A DNA stretch of 64,000 nucleotides from Hyaloperonospora brassicae. Its lineage: Eukaryota > Oomycota > Peronosporomycetes > Peronosporales > Peronosporaceae. A model generated the notes under the pieces. It did no database searches. It had not been told where the DNA came from and saw only the letters and a list, made by a program, of their open reading frames with translations. Numbering within the stretch: the first letter of the stretch is position 1; each line of letters opens with the position of its first letter. Below, piece by piece: positions 48,088 to 57,092 of this stretch. The stretch covers positions 1 to 64,000 of the forward strand of contig CANTFL010001473.1 in assembly GCA_947650285.1 (NCBI GenBank), read 5' to 3'. Made by a program: the position numbers and the translations under genes.

Positions 48088-49257
48088 ATGGGTCACCGAA
48101 AGTTTGAGGCTCCGCGCCACGGCCACTTGGGGTTCCTCCCGAAGAAGCGTACGAAACACCACCGCGGCCGCGTTCGCAAGTTCCCGCGCGATGACGCGTC
48201 CAAGGCGCCGCACCTGACGGCGTTCATGGGCTTTAAGGCCGGCATGACGCACATTGTGCGCGAGGTGGACCGTCCTGGCTCCAAGGTGCACAAGAAGGAG
48301 ATTGTCGAGCCCGTGTCGATCGTGGAGACGCCTCCGATGGTCGTGATTGGCGTCGTCGGCTACCTCGAGACCCCGCGCGGCCTTCGCACGCTCACGACGG
48401 TGTTTGCCGAGCACCTGAGCGAAGAAGTGAAGCGTCGGTTCTACAAGAACTGGTACAAGTCGAAGCGCAAAGCGTTTACCAAGTACGCAAAGAAGTACCA
48501 GACGGCCCCTGCTGACATTGAGAACGAGCTCAACCGTATCAAGAAGTACTGCCAGGTCGTGCGTGTGCTCGCCCACACTCAGGTCCGCAAGGTGAAGCTT
48601 CGCCAGAAGAAGGCCCACCTGCTTGAGGTGCAGGTGAACGGTGGCTCGGTGGCCGACAAGGTGGACTTTGCCAAGTCGCTCTTCGAGAAGCAGGTGCCAG
48701 TGACGGCCGTGTTTGCCAAGGACGAAATGATTGACGTCATTGGTGTTACCAAGGGTCACGGTGTGGAGGGTGTGATTACCCGTTGGGGCGTCACCCGTCT
48801 ACCACGTAAAACGCACCGTGGTCTGCGCAAGGTCGCCTGTATCGGAGCTTGGCACCCGTCGCGCGTGCGCTTCACGGTGCCGCGTGCCGGTCAGCACGGT
48901 TACCACCACCGTACGGAGATCAACAAGAAGATCTACCGCATCGGCGCTGCTGGGGACAAGAAGTCGTGCATGACTGAGCAAGATCTGACGGAGAAGGACA
49001 TCACCCCGCTGGGTGGATTTCCGCACTACGGTATCATTAACGAGGACTGGCTCATGATCAAGGGCCAGATTGTCGGTACGAAGAAGCGCGCGTTGACTCT
49101 GCGCAAGTCGCTGCTGGTGCACACCAAGCGCTCGGCTCTTGAGGAGATCAGCCTCAAGTTCATCGATACGTCGTCAAAGTTCGGCCACGGTCGTTTCCAG
49201 ACTGCGGAGGAGAAGGCCAAGTGGATGGGTCCGCTCGCTCGTCAGAACCGCGCTTAA
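48088..49257 (+). CDS. RPL3: 60S ribosomal protein L3 (uL3)
   Basis: Single exon of 389 codons beginning [18 protein letters not shown], closely matching the universal uL3 N-terminus. Family landmarks run throughout: [54 protein letters not shown], the tryptophan-finger region [20 protein letters not shown] (contacts the peptidyl-transferase centre; its histidine is modified in other eukaryotes), [13 protein letters not shown] and FGHGRFQT. The frame is open upstream to 47878, but the chosen ATG matches the family start. GC-rich third positions fit high expression. Confidence 0.97.
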   Translation: MGHRKFEAPRHGHLGFLPKKRTKHHRGRVRKFPRDDASKAPHLTAFMGFKAGMTHIVREVDRPGSKVHKKEIVEPVSIVETPPMVVIGVVGYLETPRGLRTLTTVFAEHLSEEVKRRFYKNWYKSKRKAFTKYAKKYQTAPADIENELNRIKKYCQVVRVLAHTQVRKVKLRQKKAHLLEVQVNGGSVADKVDFAKSLFEKQVPVTAVFAKDEMIDVIGVTKGHGVEGVITRWGVTRLPRKTHRGLRKVACIGAWHPSRVRFTVPRAGQHGYHHRTEINKKIYRIGAAGDKKSCMTEQDLTEKDITPLGGFPHYGIINEDWLMIKGQIVGTKKRALTLRKSLLVHTKRSALEEISLKFIDTSSKFGHGRFQTAEEKAKWMGPLARQNRA

Positions 49258-49683
49258 GTCGTGCTCTAAGCTTTTGCTCGGCATTGCTACGTAGCAGGTG
49301 CTCTGTGTGGGACCTGATGCGTGGCGAGGCCGCCGTCGTCTTCCTGTGGCCAGCCAGGTGATTGTAAGCAATCAAAAGACTGCTCTACTGCGAACTCTGC
49401 TCTCATTTGCTTCGTTGGTCTTTTCTTGCTGGTTGGGAGAACTCTATCAGACAGCAGTGTAGATAAAGCACGTGGCTCACGTGACAGGAACATCACTGTC
49501 AACAAAGCCCATTGACACGATCATTACTGTAGACACAAAGCACACCAACGCGAGCTTTATTTTCTAGCACACTCGACGCCTTAGATCGCAGCCCTCTCTC
49601 CAACAGCTTAGCATGTGAGCTCTTTGCTAGCCCTCGCAACGCTCCCTTCGCATGTCACGCATGACATTCTCCAGCTCGACACC
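49258..49683. other. Convergent intergenic, RPL3 and OST1 3' ends
   Basis: 426 bp between two convergent genes; no coding signal, expected to hold both polyadenylation regions. Confidence 0.4.
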
Positions 49684-51160
49684 TTATTCCATCTTCGGCT
49701 TCTTCTGCGCGGACTTCTTGGCAATGCTGAAGTCCAGTCGGAAGAGCAGCATGCAAACGAGAAAGAAGATCAGGAATGCTGACACCAGCAGCAGCGGCTC
49801 GTGCATCATGAAGTACTGCGGGAAATCAAACGTCACTTCGAAGGGCACATTGTGGGCGGCCACAACGTTCTTCTTGTCCAAAATCAGCACAGGCCGGCCG
49901 ATCGCGGGGGTGTCCAGGTACGTCTGTCGCGTGGTCGTGCTCGTGCTCTCCACGCTGAACGGCACACTGATCTGCACGTTGGTTGCACCTTCGGGCAAGA
50001 TCACCTTCACAGTCAGATCATCCACAGACGCGCCCTGAAGAGCCGTCGAAAAGTCCACCGACAGCTTGAACCTGTCACCGACGTGACTCAGCACCGAGTG
50101 CGTGGGGACAGAGTAGCCGAGGTACCATTGGCTCTTCCAGCCACCGAACATAGGAAAGCGCGGTCTGAACAACAAGTCCTGGTACGAGCCCGTGCGGCTA
50201 GCTGGACGCAGGTTTGACGTCGAGATGTTGCCGATCTGGTCGCGATAGTACACATTCACCGCGTCCTTCGGCAATCGAGCGTGCATGTCATAGAACGAGG
50301 CGCTGTGCTGGTGAAGCTGTACATAATCGAATCGGGAGAAGCCGCCCTTGAGCTTAGCACCGGTGTGCTCCATGTCATAAACCTCTTCAAACGACACACG
50401 ACCCCACATCGACACTTCGATTTCGCGCGTCAGCTTGGTGATTGTCAGAAAAGGGGCGTGATTCTTGTAGTGCACGCTCAAGGGCGCAGTCTCCACACTA
50501 GCAGCCAGCCCCGCAATGTTCGAGTACGGGCCAAGCGTGGCCGTCGATCCCTTTCTCACAACTGGCTCTGCAGCTTGTAGGCTCTCCACTTTACCGCTTG
50601 GTAACTTCAGCTTTGTTGTCTGCGTCTTGGTCAAGTAGGGCGACGAGACGAGGTGGCTTGCCTTGAAAAGCACGAGCTGATCGTCGCGCTGCGCGATCTC
50701 TGCCGGGTACGGCGTGAGCAAGCGCGTGAAGTAAGCCGTTACCTTGACAGATCCCGTCTCGCCTTTGGCAACAGGCTCCTTCAGCAATACAGTGTAGAGC
50801 GCCCCGTCCTTCGACGTCGTGGCCGCGTTTTTCTGCGTAGCCGGCACGATCTCGCACAGAGATTTGCCACATCGGGCCGAGACGTTCGCCAGGTGCGTCT
50901 CAAGAGCACGAGGGAACGACACGTCGTACTCTGTCACCTCTGCGTCAGTGTCGGAGAACTGGAACTCAGTGTACTCGCGCACCACGTGCTTGGTCAGGTC
51001 CAACGTGCGCTTCGCCTAGGAGACACGAGACACGATCAACGCCAGCCAGCAACAAACAACAAGAGAGAGAGGGCATTGCACGACGTACCGACTGATTGAT
51101 GACCTCACCGTGGGCGGCGGCCGCCGCGATCGCTGCCACGAGCAGAAGAACGCGCGTCAT
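49684..51160 (-). CDS. OST1: Ribophorin I, oligosaccharyltransferase subunit
   Basis: Two exons on the minus strand: 51089-51160 and 49684-51015; intron 73 nt; 467 aa, near the length of yeast Ost1 and shorter than the animal protein. It is a subunit of the ER complex that transfers N-glycans to nascent proteins. Exon 1 encodes a signal peptide (MTRVLLLVAAIAAAAAHG) followed by NQSAKRTLDLTKHVVREY, the usual start of the lumenal domain. The lumenal part shows family motifs (SSPYLTKTQTTKLKLPSGKV, MWGRVSFEEVYDMEHTGAKL, RPRFPMFGGWKSQWYLGY). One membrane segment lies near the C-terminus (LLLVSAFLIFFLVCMLLF), followed by a short basic cytosolic tail. Confidence 0.95.
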
Positions 51161-51387
51161 CGTTCGGGTTTGGATTCTAAGCTCTCTTTGCCAGACGGAC
51201 ACGTAAGCCGAATGACCGACATTGCTCCGATTGGCCGAAAGACCGACCGTGGGAGTTTCAACCAGTGCTTGGTCCTGCCTCACTGCAGCTGCTTTCTAAC
51301 TGGACGAAATACCAGCGCCAATGGTTCGTGGCCCAGCGCTTCCCATAGCTCCTCGTGAATCAATTCCCGACGACTGCTCAGCTAAGA
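51161..51387. promoter_or_regulatory. 227-bp divergent promoter region, OST1/MRPL12
   Basis: Short region between divergent starts of two genes for cellular housekeeping; no motif assigned. Confidence 0.4.
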
Positions 51388-52034
51388 ATGCTCTCGCGTG
51401 TCCCCCGCGTGGCGCTGCTCCGTAGCGCGGCCGCGCGCCGCACGTGCGCACGTCGTTCGCGCCTGATCCAGGCGGTCTTTTTCTCGACGGAGGAGACGCC
51501 CAAGTTGCCAACGACTGCAGAGGAAGAGCTGGCGCTCACGCCCAAGGTGCAGACTGTGCTGGACCAGATCCTGGCGCTCAATATGATTGAGATTGCAGAG
51601 CTCTCCCACGCGATCCAGGTATGTGTCTGACCATTGCATTGCCGTTCATGTGTGTGGCTATATGGTTCGTGTCGTGTCGCTGATCTCTGTTGCTTTTTGT
51701 TGTGTTGATCGGCACGTGATAGACCAAGTTTGGCATTGCAGAGTCTGCGTTCCAGGTCGGCATGGGTGGTAGCGCTTCCGGTGGTGCGGCCCCTGCTGCA
51801 GATGAGCCGAAGGAGGAGAAGACTGCGTTTGATGTGAAGCTGGCCAGTTTTGATGCGAAGAGCAAGATTAAGGTTATCAAGGAAGTACGTGCGATCACGG
51901 GTCTGGGTCTGAAGGAAGCCAAGGAGCTCGTAGAGGGTGCCCCGAGTACAGTAAAGAAAGACGTAAAGAAGGAGGAGGCCGACGAACTTGTGGAGAAGCT
52001 CAAGGCAGTGGGTGCAGTTGTGGAACTGGAATAG
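51388..52034 (+). CDS. MRPL12: Mitochondrial ribosomal protein L12 (bL12m)
   Basis: Exons 51388-51618 and 51723-52034; intron 104 nt; 180 aa. The N-terminal ~35 residues ([23 protein letters not shown]) form an arginine-rich mitochondrial presequence. The stalk-dimerisation helices follow ([20 protein letters not shown]), then an Ala/Gly-rich hinge and the factor-binding C-terminal domain with [22 protein letters not shown] and AVGAVVELE. The protein builds the ribosomal stalk that recruits translation factors. The join keeps the canonical helix-to-hinge order. Confidence 0.95.
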
Positions 52035-52348
52035 AGCGTGGGTGTGCACTTGTGCGGATCAGACGACGTTGTATTTTCGCAGTGCAGCCTCTGCTGATCG
52101 CAGCGGTTTGGTGTCGCAATTGCGTTGTTTCGACTCGACTGCATTGCATTGCTGAGCAACGTGTCTTCGCATGCGTGACGACGTGTCGATTGTTGCAAAC
52201 TTCATGCACATGTATGCCGTTGTGTCCCTTGACGACGTCAAACGTAGCGGCCATGTCGAACGGGGGCGTTGATATCGAATTGCAGAGGTGACTAGAGCAG
52301 ACGGTTGAGCCGTGAACGTCAATACAAATCCATGACGTCTGCCGTGTT
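52035..52348. promoter_or_regulatory. Intergenic: ATP23 5' flank
   Basis: 314 bp before the ATP23 start. It contains an alternative small upstream exon candidate at 52253-52288 (MSNGGVDIELQ) that could splice with a 5' GT at 52289 to the frame near 52360. Confidence 0.35.
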
Positions 52349-53394
52349 ATGCGTTTTCCGAGGTTATTACTATTGATACGTCGTGCAAAACCGAAGGGTG
52401 GTGCGACTCAGCAATCGATGGAGGCACTCAAGCAGAGCTTCAAGAGCGCGACTCAGCACCTCAGCGAGGAAGAGAAGCGCCACCAGCAATGCGAGGACAT
52501 GTGCGAGAAGGCGATGGTCACATGTGCGTGGCCAAGTAGCATACGAAAGATCGTGTGCGTGAGCACGGACCGGTGGCTGACACTGCTGTGGTGGTGCTGA
52601 CTGGCTGCAGGTTCCCGTGTAAAGTTCCTCGTCGACGCCATTGAGAAAGGAGGCTGCAAAATCGAGCCCGGGTTCTTCTCCAGCATCCATTGCGAGAGCG
52701 AAATTAATGGCGGGTTCCACCTGGACGACAAAGGCACGCCGGGAGTGAGTCGATTCGATACTGTTCGTTGCGCGAGTGCACGGAGGGCCAACAGCAGCAG
52801 TAGCCCGCTTGACAGACTGACTGATGACTGTATCCTTCATTGGGCGTGTCGTGGGCGTGACAACACTTGATGCAGGTCGTGTTGTGCCAGAACCACATCC
52901 CAGACCAAGAGTGGATGGACCGCACCATGGCGCACGAGCTGATCCACGCGTTCGACCACTGCCGCAACCAGATTGACTGGAACAAGTGCGAACACCACGC
53001 TTGCAGCGAGATCCGAGCGGCAGCGCTGAGCGGCGACTGCGATTGGAAGTACGAGTTCTTCCGCAAGAATTTCAACGTGGACAAGCAGCACCAGGTAGGC
53101 CATGACGTGTCATGCGCTGTTCAGGGCGCAACGACGGTTCATCTCTTTGCATGGTTGACGATCGCTCTTGTCGGTGACTGCAGCTCTGCACGCGAAGGCG
53201 AGCGAAATTGTCCATCGAGCAGAACGAAGCGTGCAAGGGCAGAGTACGTTCCTCTATCGTTTGTGGTCGATGCTGCACTTGTTGTTCCCACATTGACACG
53301 CTCGAATGGTGCTGCTGCACAGGCGGACGAATGCATCGACAAGGTGTTTGACTCTTGCTACCGCGACTGGTCGCCATTCCGCGAGATCCCCTGA
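52349..53394 (+). CDS. ATP23: Mitochondrial inner-membrane metalloprotease ATP23
   Basis: Exons 52349-52523, 52611-52744, 52876-53094, 53184-53243 and 53323-53394; introns 87, 131, 89 and 79 nt; 219 aa. The zinc protease motif HELIH is at residues 123-127 within RTMAHELIHAFDHCR. The family's repeated cysteines are present (HHACSEIRAAALSGDC, SCYRDW). In yeast the protein processes Atp6 and helps assemble ATP synthase in the intermembrane space. The start chosen gives MRFPRLLLLIRRAKPKGG, basic and hydrophobic, plausible for mitochondria. The alternative is an upstream exon at 52253. The final residues REIP end earlier than in the human protein. Confidence 0.92.
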
Positions 53395-53611
53395 TCGAAC
53401 GGTGGCACGGCGTAGAGCTCTGCAGACGGCGGCACAGCCACGACGACCTCACTATGTCCATTCCGACCATAACCGACAGCGTAGTGAGTGGACAGTAACA
53501 ACGCAACAATAGAGAGAGACTGACTGCAACTTGACCCGCACTTCATTCCGTGTGTCCGTCCAGGTTCCCAGGGCTGGCTGGATGGGTGGTCCACAAAGAG
53601 ACTCGCACCGC

Positions 53612-55012
53612 ATGGCATTGCCACCGCCACCTCCTCCCGCCGCGCCACGAGCGACAGCGACCGGCGTTGAGGCTGCACCAACACCAACACCAACGACGTT
53701 GTCGTCGTCGTCGTTCTCCTCCTCAGTATCTCCTGCTCCTGTGCTAAAGAAGCGACGCGTAGAGCGACGCGAGCGACTGCGGAAGAGCGCTCTATGCAAA
53801 CACTTTGACAAACCCGGTGGGTGTCCGTTCTCCGATTGCAAATTCGCCCACGGACGGTACGCCGCAAACGTTGTCAAACTCTTCTCCTCCTCTTCTTCTC
53901 TGCCTCTTCTTCTGTCTCTTTCTCGTCGTCTTCTCTTCTTCTTCTTCTTCTTCTTCTTCTTCTTCTTCTGTCCTAACGAAGTCGTTTGCTATCGTGTGTG
54001 TCTGTGCGTCTGTGGTAAAGCGTGGAGGTGAATGACAATAGCCCGCACTCGGTTGCGGCACAGCGGCGACTCATTCGGGAGCAGGCAGTGCATCGTGCCG
54101 AGGAGCAGTTCCAGACTGGCGATCATGGCGCTGTCACTTCCAAGCGTCGAGGGACAATGGTGCGATGCCCACTTGCAGTCGGTTTATCTGTCGGAGGCTC
54201 AGGTGCCGCTGCCTCATCATGGACTGACGCATAGACTGACGCATAGACTGGAGACTATACTGACTACGGGGCTTCTGTGCGTGCCGGTAGATTGAGCGCT
54301 ACTATACCGAGATGTTCTCGTGCGACACAATGGGCAAACCCATGGAAGACCAGTACGTGCACATGCACTCGAACCGGCTGTGCGTGGTGGGCGTGGCGGC
54401 GTCCCACCCAGTGATGCAGGAAGAGGTGGCGAGGGTTGTGTTCCCTCGAAACGTGCTGGAGAACCACGTGACGGGCAAGAAGAAAAAGGGCGGCTGCTTC
54501 CTGCTGCCCGATACGGTCGTGTGCGTCCTCAGGTGCAAAAGTGGCCGCGAGTTCACGCTGCGGAGTTGCATTCGAGGCTCGTTGATCGAGTTTAACAGTC
54601 GCCTCTTGACGGAGCCAGGATTGCTGACGGCAAAGGTATGGTGCGCTGCAGCCTCGGGGTTTCTTGGTCATCCTGTACGATCGATGTGCCGCTGATCTGC
54701 TTTGCTTTCGTTGTACTGCAGCATCAATCGGACGGGTACCTTATCATCATTCAGCCGAAGAAGGTGGAAGTCGCAGAGATCCAGGCATCACTGCTTTCGA
54801 AGGCCGAGTACAAACAGTTCCGTGCCATCTCTTCCAGAGCTAATGCGACATCCGATGCATTGAATGAAGATGCTGCACGAACGAATGGACTGAACGAAGA
54901 TGCTGCAACGGCGAATGGATTGGACGAGGGTGCTTCGCAACCAGCTTCAGCAGAGCCGTTACAGCGCATCGAAGAAGGGCCGAAGTCCAAGACCATGCCA
55001 ACGCAAGAGTAG
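53612..55012 (+). CDS. ABITRAM: CCCH zinc finger fused to ABITRAM (Simiate) domain
   Basis: Exons 53612-53856, 54042-54159, 54291-54635 and 54722-55012; introns 185, 131 and 86 nt; 332 aa. The N-terminus is Pro/Ser/Thr-rich with a basic KKRRVERRERLRK patch, then a CCCH finger (C62, C71, C76, H80: C-x8-C-x4-C-x3-H). After a helical basic linker, the ABITRAM/FAM206 fold follows: ERYYTEMFSCDTMGKPMEDQ, HSNRLCVVGVAASHP, a lipoyl-like beta barrel and GYLIIIQPKKVE. The tail carries imperfect 12-residue repeats (NEDAARTNGLNEDAATANGL). In mammals ABITRAM is a nuclear actin-binding transcription modulator. Alternative start at 53582. The reading phase forces the second acceptor at ...aatag|c, so the fusion rests on that join. 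Confidence 0.85.
53929..53970. repeat. CTT microsatellite in ABITRAM intron 1
   Basis: About thirteen CTT/TTC triplets on the coding strand inside the 185-nt first intron, embedded in a longer pyrimidine-rich tract from about 53880. Confidence 0.85.
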
Positions 55013-55159
55013 AAGTCGACGGCACATATGATGGTATGGGTTGGAAAGGAACTGAAGCTGCAAACATAACGCTGGAATGCGGCGAGTCAGGCAACAGCAT
55101 CACCTCCCTGTCGTCGTTCATCTACCCATTGCTGGTAGCGTACTGATGGAAATCAGCGC

Positions 55160-56508
55160 CTAGCTCTTTTTCTTTCTACTGACGATGTCGAGAACCGATC
55201 GCGTGAACTTGGTCATCTCGGATCTGCTGAAGCTCAGCTCATCCTGCAAAGCACGACCTAAGTATCAGCTCATCTCAATTGCTATTAGTGTCGCACGCCG
55301 CTGATAACGTACTCGTAAATATGACGGCACTTTAATGCCCGTCGGCGGCTTCTCGCTTGGGAGATACTCGATTTCGCTCGAGGCGGCCGCGGGAATGGCC
55401 AGCTCAAACTCAAACTGGTTCCCAGTCGCTGAGTCAGTAGTTGTGCACACGATTTCAGTGCAGTCATCGCCGTCTTGTTCGTCGTCGTCAGTCGACTGAA
55501 TCAAGCGAATGTCCATACTGGTCGCCAGGCGGTACATTTTCAAGAGCTGCGTTCGGTACCATGAGCACGGCAGCATCGGAACATGAGTGAGTCAAGCACA
55601 AGACAAAACAGCGGCATTTTCACCGTACCTTGTTTGCCTGGTCAAGTTGCATGCTGGCTTCGCTGTTCTGCACAGCTGTACATGGTCCAAAAGCAGATAC
55701 ACAGTCACTTCAGTTGCTACCCTCTCGCCAGCAAATACACCGCAAATGTACCCGAGGCAGCTGATATAGCAGCAGCGTTCACAGTCACCACGTCATTTGG
55801 CCCTGTGCTCCGCTTGAATGATGCAAACTGAGACTCGAGCTCTCGGATATGCTCCCGCAACGCTGTCTTCTCCACGTCTTCGTCGTCTTTGCTCCTTTGA
55901 TTCGCGTTGTACTCGCGCATCTTGTCAGCCACGAGTTTGTCCACCTCTTTCTTATGCTTCTTCCGCTCCTCTTCCGCCTGCTTGGACAGTGTCGTGATGT
56001 CTTTCTTCAGCTTCTCAATGAGCTTCTCCTGCGTCTTCTTCTCCTGCAATGCCAAGTCACGCACTTCCTTCAGCATCGAACCACTGTCTTGTTCGTACTG
56101 CTGCTTCTTGCTGCGCTTCTTTTCCTCCAATCGAACGCGCTCCTGCTCCGTCTCGTCCTCCCGCTCTTCGTCTTCCTGTTCTTCCGCCTTGTCAACTTGC
56201 GACTCCTTCTTCCTCCGCTCGGATACAGATGCCTTTGTCTTCTTATTCCCTTGAGTCGCCGGAGCTCGAGACCGCTTCTTCCGGACCTGTGCGCTCTTCT
56301 CCTCCGACTCGCTCCCCGAGTCCTGGACTTCGAACGCCACGTCGCCATCGTCGTCCTCGTCCTCGTAGTCCCATGAGCTCTTGCGTCGTCGCTTCTTCTT
56401 GACAGCAGCACGACCGCCTGCCGTCTTGGACGCTCGCCCTTGCTTCGGGTTTGCGCTGGCAGCCGACGACTTGGAGCCGGTAGCTTTTTCGCCAGCTCGG
56501 CGTGGCAT
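55160..56508 (-). CDS. Csm1/Pcs1 monopolin-like chromosome segregation protein
   Basis: Four exons on the minus strand: 55752-56508, 55629-55675, 55313-55546 and 55160-55243; introns 76, 82 and 69 nt; 373 aa. The N-terminal ~100 residues are basic then acidic and Ser-rich (KKKRRRKSSWDYEDEDDDGD), suggesting a nuclear protein. A long charged coiled coil follows (~105-240), then a globular C-terminal domain (LLKMYRLATSMDIRLI, FEFELAIP, IEYLPSEKPPTGIKVPSYLRDELSF). That order and the globular pattern match the Csm1/Pcs1 domain of fungal monopolin, which clamps kinetochore microtubule attachments and works in rDNA silencing. The identification is from remembered family pattern and is moderate. The gene converges with the ABITRAM gene 147 bp away. 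Confidence 0.8.
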
Positions 56509-57092
56509 GACTGCGTGCTTTGCTTTTGTGGATTTGTAACGGTATTTACGTACGGTTTATTTTGTGATTTGTGATATGTGACTGAAAGTTGAAGTTTGCG
56601 AGGATAAAAGGCCCCGGACGTTTGCGACGTACCCCCTACGCTTGCATCGACCGCATTGTGTCCAATCGGTGCGGCCCCACGTTCCAGATAGGGGGCAGTG
56701 CCGAGCTGAGTGCGTACAAGTTTGCTGTGGAAGATTCGCTAGACCACGTGCTGTGCTCGATCGATGCAACAACGCACCTTGGAGGTACACTCGGATGAGA
56801 AATGGATGACAGTGAGACGATTGCACTGCCCATCTGAGTCGACTTAAAACGGTGCAACGAAATCAGGGCAGCATGACAAAGAGGTGAGTCACGAGCAACT
56901 CCACTGTGCACTGCAGTGTTGTGGTAGTACTACGCTCTCCGTCACATCCATGCAGTGCTCTCTCGTATACGCATTCAGATGTGGTATTGCACAATGCGGT
57001 CGTCAACCCGAACAGTGGTCAAATTATCAACTCTTAACATTATCGTCATAGCTCTGCGCTCGCGGCACGAAGAGCACGCGCATACACTGACT
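56509..57092. promoter_or_regulatory. Intergenic: Csm1-like gene 5' flank
   Basis: 584 bp between two minus-strand genes. A plus-strand open frame at 56589-56798 begins with TTG, not ATG, and matches nothing I know. It likely holds the promoter of the Csm1-like gene and the 3' end of the FYVE gene. Confidence 0.35.

Noticed and set aside
56589..56798. Small plus-strand gene upstream of the Csm1-like gene
   Set aside because: The frame starts at TTG and its sequence matches no family. It lies where the promoter of the Csm1-like gene is expected.
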